NCBI RefSeq assembly: GCF_009380215.1
Contig: NZ_WHUG01000021.1
Coordinates: 1 to 64,000 of the forward strand
DNA from: Rugamonas aquatica
Lineage (GTDB): Bacteria > Pseudomonadota > Gammaproteobacteria > Burkholderiales > Burkholderiaceae_D
Direction of reading: 5' to 3'
Length of the DNA stretch: 64,000 nt
Shown: positions 59,938 through 64,000 of the stretch, piece after piece
How positions within the stretch are numbered: the first letter of the stretch is position 1
Layout of the letters: each line of letters begins with the position of its first letter
Translations under genes and position numbers: made by a program
Notes under the pieces: generated by a model
What the model was told of the DNA's origin: nothing
What the model saw: only the letters and a program-made list of their open reading frames with translations
The model's database searches: none

Positions 59938-61344
59938 TCAGTTGCGGGCCATCTTGTCGGTGCGGCCGTGGCGCGCATCGGGGCCGCCGTGGCGCGGCGA
60001 CAGCCGCAAGGCCAGCAGCAGGATGGCGCCGGCCGCCAGGTACATGACGATCAGCACCGCCAGCATGGCGGCGTTGCCGCCCCAGGCCTGGGTGCGCGCG
60101 CCCAGCGCGGGGCCGAAGGCGCCGCCCAGCATGCCGCAGCTGACCACCAGCGCGATGCCGGCCGCCGCGCGCCGGCGCGACAGCAGATCGGTGACGATGG
60201 CCACCAGCAGCGGCGCCGCCGAGGCGATGCCCAGCGACGCCAGCGCCAGCCCGGCCAGCGACCACGCCAGGCCGTCGTTGGCGGCGATCGCCAGCGCCAG
60301 GCCGCCGGCCGCCAGCACCATGCAGGCGATGAAGTGGCCGCGCCGTTCGCGCCGGCGGTCGGAATCGTAGCCGATGGCGATCATGCCGATCACGCCCGCC
60401 AGATTGGGCAGGGCGGCCAGCAGGCCAGGCTGCATATGGCTTGCTTCGCTCCAGCGCTGCACCAGCGCCGGCGCCCACGAGGCCAGCGCGTAGCTGGCGC
60501 CGGTCAGCAGCAGGTTGGCGGCGGCCAGCAGGCACAGCGTGCGGTCGCGCAGCAGCGTGACGATGACGGCGGCGTCCGACGGCGGCTCGGCGTCGTCCGG
60601 CGCCGGCTGGCGCGTCGGCGCGGCCGCCTGCAGCAGCGCCTCGTCGCGCCCCAGGTCCTGCTCCACCATCAGCTGTTCGAACGGCGACAGCCAGTGGGCG
60701 TCGTCGGGGCGGTTGTCCAGGTACAGCCAGGCGATCGCGCCCAGCAGCACGGCCGGCAAGCCTTGCGTCAGCAGCAGCCATTGCCAGCCCTGCAGGCCGC
60801 TGTCGCCGTGCAGATAGCTCAGCGTGGCGTCGCACAGCGGCGCGGCGGCGACGTTGGCCAGCAGCGCGGCCGACGCGAACACGGCGAACACGCGCGCGCG
60901 GCGCGGCGCCGGGTACCACCAGGTCAGGTAGAGGATGGCGCCGGGGAAGAAGCCGGCCTCCAGCGCGCCCAGCACGAAGCGCAGCAGGTAGAACATGGCC
61001 GGCGTGCGGACGAAGGCGGCGGCGGCCGAGGCCAGGCCCCAGCCCAGCATCAGCCACAACAGCGTCTTGCGGGCGCCGGCTTTTTCCAGCAGCAGGTTGG
61101 CGGGCAGTTCGAACAGGCAGTAGCCGATGAAGAACAGGGCGGCGCCCCAGGCGTAGACGGGATCGCCGAAGGACAGGCTGTCCTGCATCTGCCGTTGCGC
61201 GTAGCCGAGGTTGATGCGGTCCAGGCAGGCGACCGCGTAGCACAGCATCAGCAGCGGCAGCAAACGCCAGCTGATCTTGCGGTAAATGGCGTCCATGCCG
61301 GCGGCGCCGCGGAGGTGCAGGACGGTGGCGGAATGGGTCTGCAT
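59938..61344 (-). CDS. MFS transporter, anion:cation symporter (ACS) family
   Basis: 468 residues from ATG 61344 (MQTHSATVLH); the ATG at 61296 (MDAIYRKISW) is also plausible because the family usually begins near YRKISWRLLPLL. About 12 membrane helices. Signature YAVACLDRINLGYAQ in TM1, FIGYCLFELPANLLLEKAGA after TM2 and GALEAGFFPGAILYLTWWYP in TM4-5 are typical of the ACS family (organic anions such as phthalate, tartrate, glucarate). Substrate unknown. First of three minus-strand genes with a peptidase and an amylase downstream. Confidence 0.9.
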   Translation of the reverse strand: MQTHSATVLHLRGAAGMDAIYRKISWRLLPLLMLCYAVACLDRINLGYAQRQMQDSLSFGDPVYAWGAALFFIGYCLFELPANLLLEKAGARKTLLWLMLGWGLASAAAAFVRTPAMFYLLRFVLGALEAGFFPGAILYLTWWYPAPRRARVFAVFASAALLANVAAAPLCDATLSYLHGDSGLQGWQWLLLTQGLPAVLLGAIAWLYLDNRPDDAHWLSPFEQLMVEQDLGRDEALLQAAAPTRQPAPDDAEPPSDAAVIVTLLRDRTLCLLAAANLLLTGASYALASWAPALVQRWSEASHMQPGLLAALPNLAGVIGMIAIGYDSDRRRERRGHFIACMVLAAGGLALAIAANDGLAWSLAGLALASLGIASAAPLLVAIVTDLLSRRRAAAGIALVVSCGMLGGAFGPALGARTQAWGGNAAMLAVLIVMYLAAGAILLLALRLSPRHGGPDARHGRTDKMARN

Positions 61345-61482
61345 GCAGTCGATATTATCCGCACGATATTGCTTAGGCAAGCTTTAGCGGCGTGCGGCGG
61401 AACTCAAAACAACAGTGCGCGGCGCCCCCTGGCGGCGCGCTTGCGCCAGATCAGCGCGCAGGCGTGGCGGGGCATGGCCGGC

Positions 61483-62055
61483 TCAGGCCGCCGCCGCGCC
61501 GGAGTCCATGTCGTAGATGCGGGTGCGGCGCGGACGCAGCTCCGGCTGAGTGGCGGCGCCGTTGTCTTCCTGCGCCAGGAACTGGCTGCCGATCTCGAAC
61601 CATTCTTCGCTGGAGATGACTTTTTGCGCCAGCGGCAGCAGTTCCTGCTCTTCCTTGTCGAGCCGCTTGAGCAGGTTCTGGCAATACAGGTCCACCGTGC
61701 GGCACAGGAACTTGCCTTGCGAAGCGCTGCGGCGCATGGCGCGGCGCAGGCATTTGTGCACGGCGTTCAACATGGCGCCGCCGAGACGGCTCAGCGATTC
61801 CAGATCGTTCAGCAGCGCGCCGCAGTTGGCGTCCGCCGCCCGCACGGCCGGCATCAGGCAGGCTTCGACCTTGCGCTGGTGGCGCGTTTCGGCAAAGGTG
61901 GTCAGCTCCTTGAGCTGGGATTCGATGAACACAGGATCGATTTCCTGCGGGCGGCGCGCGATCGACTGCACATATTGCAGCAGGCGCGCGATGAAATGGC
62001 GTTCTTTTTTTTGTTCGATAGAAAGTGTCAACAAGACATAGGTGGCAGTAAGCAT
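61483..62055 (-). CDS. Hemerythrin-like helical protein
   Basis: 190 residues from ATG 62055 (GGGAAA upstream). Predicted all-helical. The segment LLKRLDKEEQELLPLAQKVI resembles the EE..L.P motif of the hemerythrin HHE domain, and ETRHQRKVEACLMPAV could be the first helix pair. In the clearest motif the usual His is Arg, so the di-iron site may be incomplete. The tail (GAATQPELRPRRTRIYDMDS) is disordered. No neighbour helps; it is separated from the SDR gene by a 375-bp gap. Confidence 0.5.
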   Translation of the reverse strand: MLTATYVLLTLSIEQKKERHFIARLLQYVQSIARRPQEIDPVFIESQLKELTTFAETRHQRKVEACLMPAVRAADANCGALLNDLESLSRLGGAMLNAVHKCLRRAMRRSASQGKFLCRTVDLYCQNLLKRLDKEEQELLPLAQKVISSEEWFEIGSQFLAQEDNGAATQPELRPRRTRIYDMDSGAAAA

Positions 62056-62430
62056 AGCGTTTCCCGTATTTCGTCTGACTTCGGCTGCGCGGCGAACGCT
62101 GGAGGGTGGACGCGCCCGAGGTGAAGACTGCTACCTTAGCGCCGTGCCGGCCTCATTCAACGTCGATTTACAATTGTTCACAACTGGTCGTGTGGCAATA
62201 ACAAACTCGCGAAGATTACCGGCGGGGAAAACGAATGTACACACGTCAAGCCGGTCGTGATCGTGCGTACTCTTCCTGACTGAGAGGGAAATTATGCACC
62301 TATTTTGCGCATGAAAATACGCGATTTATTGCGTTGATCGAAAATATTTTGTATCAGCCGCGGCGAGGTTTTGCCGCGGCGTATTTGCTGCACTGCGTTG
62401 CTGCACTGCGTTGCTGCACTGCGGCAGCGG
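62056..62430. other. 375-bp intergenic region without a gene
   Basis: No coding frame, tRNA or terminator with a U-tract was found. It holds the short palindrome ACAATTGT (62170-62177), near where the promoter of the hemerythrin-like gene should be, an inverted repeat GCCGCGGC (62357-62364 / 62373-62380), an AT palindrome AAAATATTTT (62341-62350) and a 13-bp tandem repeat at its end. Confidence 0.6.
62385..62423. repeat. Three perfect tandem copies of a 13-bp unit
   Basis: TTGCTGCACTGCG repeated three times without a mismatch, directly after the SDR stop codon on that gene's 3' side. The 13-base period would shift frame in a coding region. It is probably slippage-prone, variable-number DNA. 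Confidence 0.9.
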
Positions 62431-63141
62431 TCAGGCCGCGCGCGGCTCGCCCAGGTAGGCGCTGCGCGCGATGGTGAAGCCCTGCTTGACCTGGCGCGCG
62501 GTGTCGTCGGCCAGCACTTCATCCTGGCCCGCTTCCAGCGCGCTGACGATGGCGCGGGCGATGTCGGCCGGCGCCGATTTCGGCGCGTCGACGCCGCCGG
62601 TCATGTCGGTGTCCATATAGCCCATGTGGGCCGCCAGCACCTGCGTGTTCTGCGCGTGCAGGTCGGCGCGCAGGCCGTTGGTCAGCGCCCAGGCGGCGGC
62701 CTTGGAGATGCTGTAGGTGCCGCTGTGGGGGATGGTGATCCAGCTCAGCGCCGACAGGATGTTGACGATGGCGCCGCCGCCGTTGCGCTGGAGCGCAGGG
62801 GCGAAGGCCAGGCTGAGCGCCATCGGGCCGTAGAAGTTGGTGTCCAGCTCGGCGCGCACCGAGGCCAGCGCTTCGGGCCCGGCCACGTCGCTGCCGCTGA
62901 AGATGCCGGCGTTGTTGATCAGGATGGTCAGGTCGGGGATGGCTTGCACGGCGGCGGCGATGTCGGCCGCGTTGGTCACGTCGATCTGGATCGGCGTGAC
63001 GCCGGCTAGCGTGACGGCGGCGGGATTGCGGGCGCCCGCATACACCTTGCGGGCGCCGGCGGCGACGGCGGCTTGCGCCAGGGCTTTGCCCAGGCCGCGG
63101 TTGGCGCCGGTGATCAGGACGACGGCATCTTTGAAGTTCAT
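62431..63141 (-). CDS. SDR-family oxidoreductase
   Basis: 236 residues from ATG 63141 with AAGGAA upstream. Rossmann motif TGANRGLG at residue 12, NNAG at about 77, catalytic Ser in ILSALSW and YSISK (Tyr, Lys), all in the classical SDR order. The NNAGIF and MGYMDTDMTG parts resemble short-chain reductases that are TetR-controlled in many proteobacteria. Cofactor preference is not clear; there is no acidic residue right after the second strand (AGARNPA), which suggests NADP(H). Controlled by a palindrome at 63192-63203. Confidence 0.92.
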   Translation of the reverse strand: MNFKDAVVLITGANRGLGKALAQAAVAAGARKVYAGARNPAAVTLAGVTPIQIDVTNAADIAAAVQAIPDLTILINNAGIFSGSDVAGPEALASVRAELDTNFYGPMALSLAFAPALQRNGGGAIVNILSALSWITIPHSGTYSISKAAAWALTNGLRADLHAQNTQVLAAHMGYMDTDMTGGVDAPKSAPADIARAIVSALEAGQDEVLADDTARQVKQGFTIARSAYLGEPRAA

Positions 63142-63191
63142 GGTGATTCCTTTCAGTGGGTGAAGTAGCGGACAGCGTAAGGTAAAACAAT

Positions 63192-63203
63192 ATGACCGGT
63201 CAT
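63192..63203. promoter_or_regulatory. TetR operator upstream of the SDR gene
   Basis: ATGACCGGTCAT, a perfect 12-bp palindrome 51 bp before the SDR start. The same core recurs upstream of the TetR gene at 63817, so it is very probably that regulator's site. Confidence 0.8.
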
Positions 63204-63228
63204 CTTAAAAAATGCCGAAAAAAAAGCA

Positions 63229-63807
63229 TCACAGCAAAATCTGGTTCAGCACCATGTCGGCGTAGCGGTCCAGCGGCGCCCGGCTCTGGCTGGCCTTGGC
63301 GTGCAGCACCGCGCCCTGCCAGGCGTCGATGATGAAATGGGCCAGTTCCAGCGCCGGCTGCGGCGCGCGCACGCTGCCGTCGCGCTGGGCTTCGGCGATC
63401 ACCACCGCCAGGCACGCGGCCCAGGTGTCGAAGCAGCGGCGCAGCACGTCGCGCATGCCGGGGATCTGGCTCGACAGCTCGCTGCTGAAGTTGCCCAGCA
63501 TGCAGCCGCAGTTGTAGTCGGTGGCGGTGTTGGCGCCGATCAGCAGGTCGAAGTATTGCCGCATCCTGGCCTTGGGCGCCAGGCTGGTGTCGTCCAGCAC
63601 GTCGCAGTAGGTGGCGGCGGCCTCGGCGTAACGTTCCAATACCTCCAGCCCCAGCGTTTCCTTGCTGGCGAAGTGGTTGTAGAACGAGCCTTTCGGCACG
63701 CCGGCCGCATCCGTGATGTCCTGGACGCTGGTGGCGTTGAAGCCCTTGCTGTGCAGCAGGTTCAAGCCGGCGGTGACGAGTTGCTGTTTGACGTTAGGTT
63801 TAGCCAT
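63229..63807 (-). CDS. TetR-family regulator
   Basis: 192 residues from ATG 63807. The HTH is typical (LLHSKGFNATSVQDITDAAG, VPKGSFYNHFASKETLGLEV). The C-terminal domain has NCGCMLGNFSSEL, a Cys pair at the position where the yqhD regulator also has CSC, so both belong to the same TetR_C branch. It precedes the SDR gene on the same strand with 87 bp between. Matching palindromes before both genes suggest autorepression and control of the SDR. Confidence 0.92.
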   Translation of the reverse strand: MAKPNVKQQLVTAGLNLLHSKGFNATSVQDITDAAGVPKGSFYNHFASKETLGLEVLERYAEAAATYCDVLDDTSLAPKARMRQYFDLLIGANTATDYNCGCMLGNFSSELSSQIPGMRDVLRRCFDTWAACLAVVIAEAQRDGSVRAPQPALELAHFIIDAWQGAVLHAKASQSRAPLDRYADMVLNQILL

Positions 63808-63816
63808 GCGATCAAT

Positions 63817-63830
63817 ATGACCGGTCGTCT
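63817..63830. promoter_or_regulatory. TetR operator upstream of its own gene
   Basis: ATGACCGGTCGTCT, sharing ATGACCGGTC with the SDR site and the GTC-GTCT half with the yqhD-type operators. It lies 9 bp upstream of the TetR start. Confidence 0.72.
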
Positions 63831-63910
63831 TGATAAAGTCAAGATTTTTTTCGCCTGTCAATATAAGATGCCAATACACCAACCATAATTTCTTGATAAG
63901 GTTTTTGCTT

Positions 63911-64000
63911 ATGTCCACGAAAAAAATCGGAGTCGCTCTGTTCGCTGGCATTTTTGCCCTGGCGCTGGCCGGCTGCGCCAGCACCGGCGACAGGGATGCC
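63911..64000 (+). CDS. Lipoprotein, 3' end outside window
   Basis: ATG 63911 opens a frame running off the window. The first 30 residues are a complete lipoprotein signal: MSTKKIGVALFAGIFALALA followed by GCASTGD, with lipobox LAGC (Cys22). AAGG lies 10 bases upstream. It is divergent from the TetR gene. The mature protein cannot be judged. Confidence 0.8.
   Translation, partial: MSTKKIGVALFAGIFALALAGCASTGDRDA

Noticed and set aside
62385..62423. CRISPR array
   Set aside because: Only three 13-bp units with no spacers and no cas genes.

Overview
The window is a GC-rich chromosomal segment of a Gram-negative betaproteobacterium. The best fit is Oxalobacteraceae (Massilia, Duganella, Janthinobacterium and relatives). 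This is inferred from gene content: a PEP-CTERM protein, large RTX/DUF4214 proteins, two big TonB-dependent receptors, a flavin-halogenase/SapC/cupin cluster, YqhD, PsiF, and several c-di-GMP and chemotaxis proteins. No plasmid, phage, IS element, integrase or CRISPR array was seen. Both window edges cut genes.

Layout. 0-8.5 kb: end of an HTH regulator, a beta-propeller protein, a MazG-type NTP pyrophosphohydrolase, two secreted GIN-domain proteins, and a tightly packed minus-strand unit (GGDEF-EAL protein, chemoreceptor, alpha/beta hydrolase). 8.8-10.6 kb: MFS symporter, a REP/REPIN-type inverted repeat, and a PsiF-like protein. 10.6-24.1 kb: four related surface or secreted proteins built from PPC-like repeats, a single RTX motif and a DUF4214 C-terminus, with a pullulanase lipoprotein between the first and second. 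24.2-34.3 kb: a carbohydrate-type TonB receptor and an overlapping operon (halogenase, SapC, JmjC-like cupin, halogenase), divergent from a polysaccharide deacetylase and a LacI regulator. Three LacI-type operators sit on or between two recognisable sigma-70 promoters, so this reads as one regulon. 34.6-41.9 kb: a second TonB receptor, DUF2058 protein, a yidB-like gene broken by an amber codon, yqhD with its TetR regulator and two matching operators, a serine hydrolase, and a PEP-CTERM protein. 42.1-49.2 kb: a LytS-type kinase pair whose first member has lost its catalytic residues, a LytTR response regulator, an epoxide-hydrolase-like enzyme, and two divergent diguanylate cyclases. 49.2-54.5 kb: accessory-looking genes, namely a large protein with a PD-(D/E)XK nuclease domain, a secreted hydrolase, a membrane protein with a winged-helix regulator, and a stand-alone protein that resembles the catalytic core of CyaA/ExoY/edema-factor nucleotidyl cyclases. 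54.5-64 kb: tRNA-Phe, M20 and S9 peptidases, a GH13 amylase, an MFS transporter, a hemerythrin-like protein, and an SDR enzyme with a TetR regulator and two operators.

Theme. Much of the window serves polymer use at the cell surface: pullulanase, amylase, deacetylase, two TonB receptors and peptidases, plus second-messenger and two-component signalling. The strongest candidates for something undescribed are the CyaA/ExoY-like protein (53449-54459), the kinase/pseudokinase pair (42145-44380), the PD-(D/E)XK protein (49240-51348) and the LacI-controlled halogenase regulon. All family assignments come from reading motifs by eye; no database search was run.
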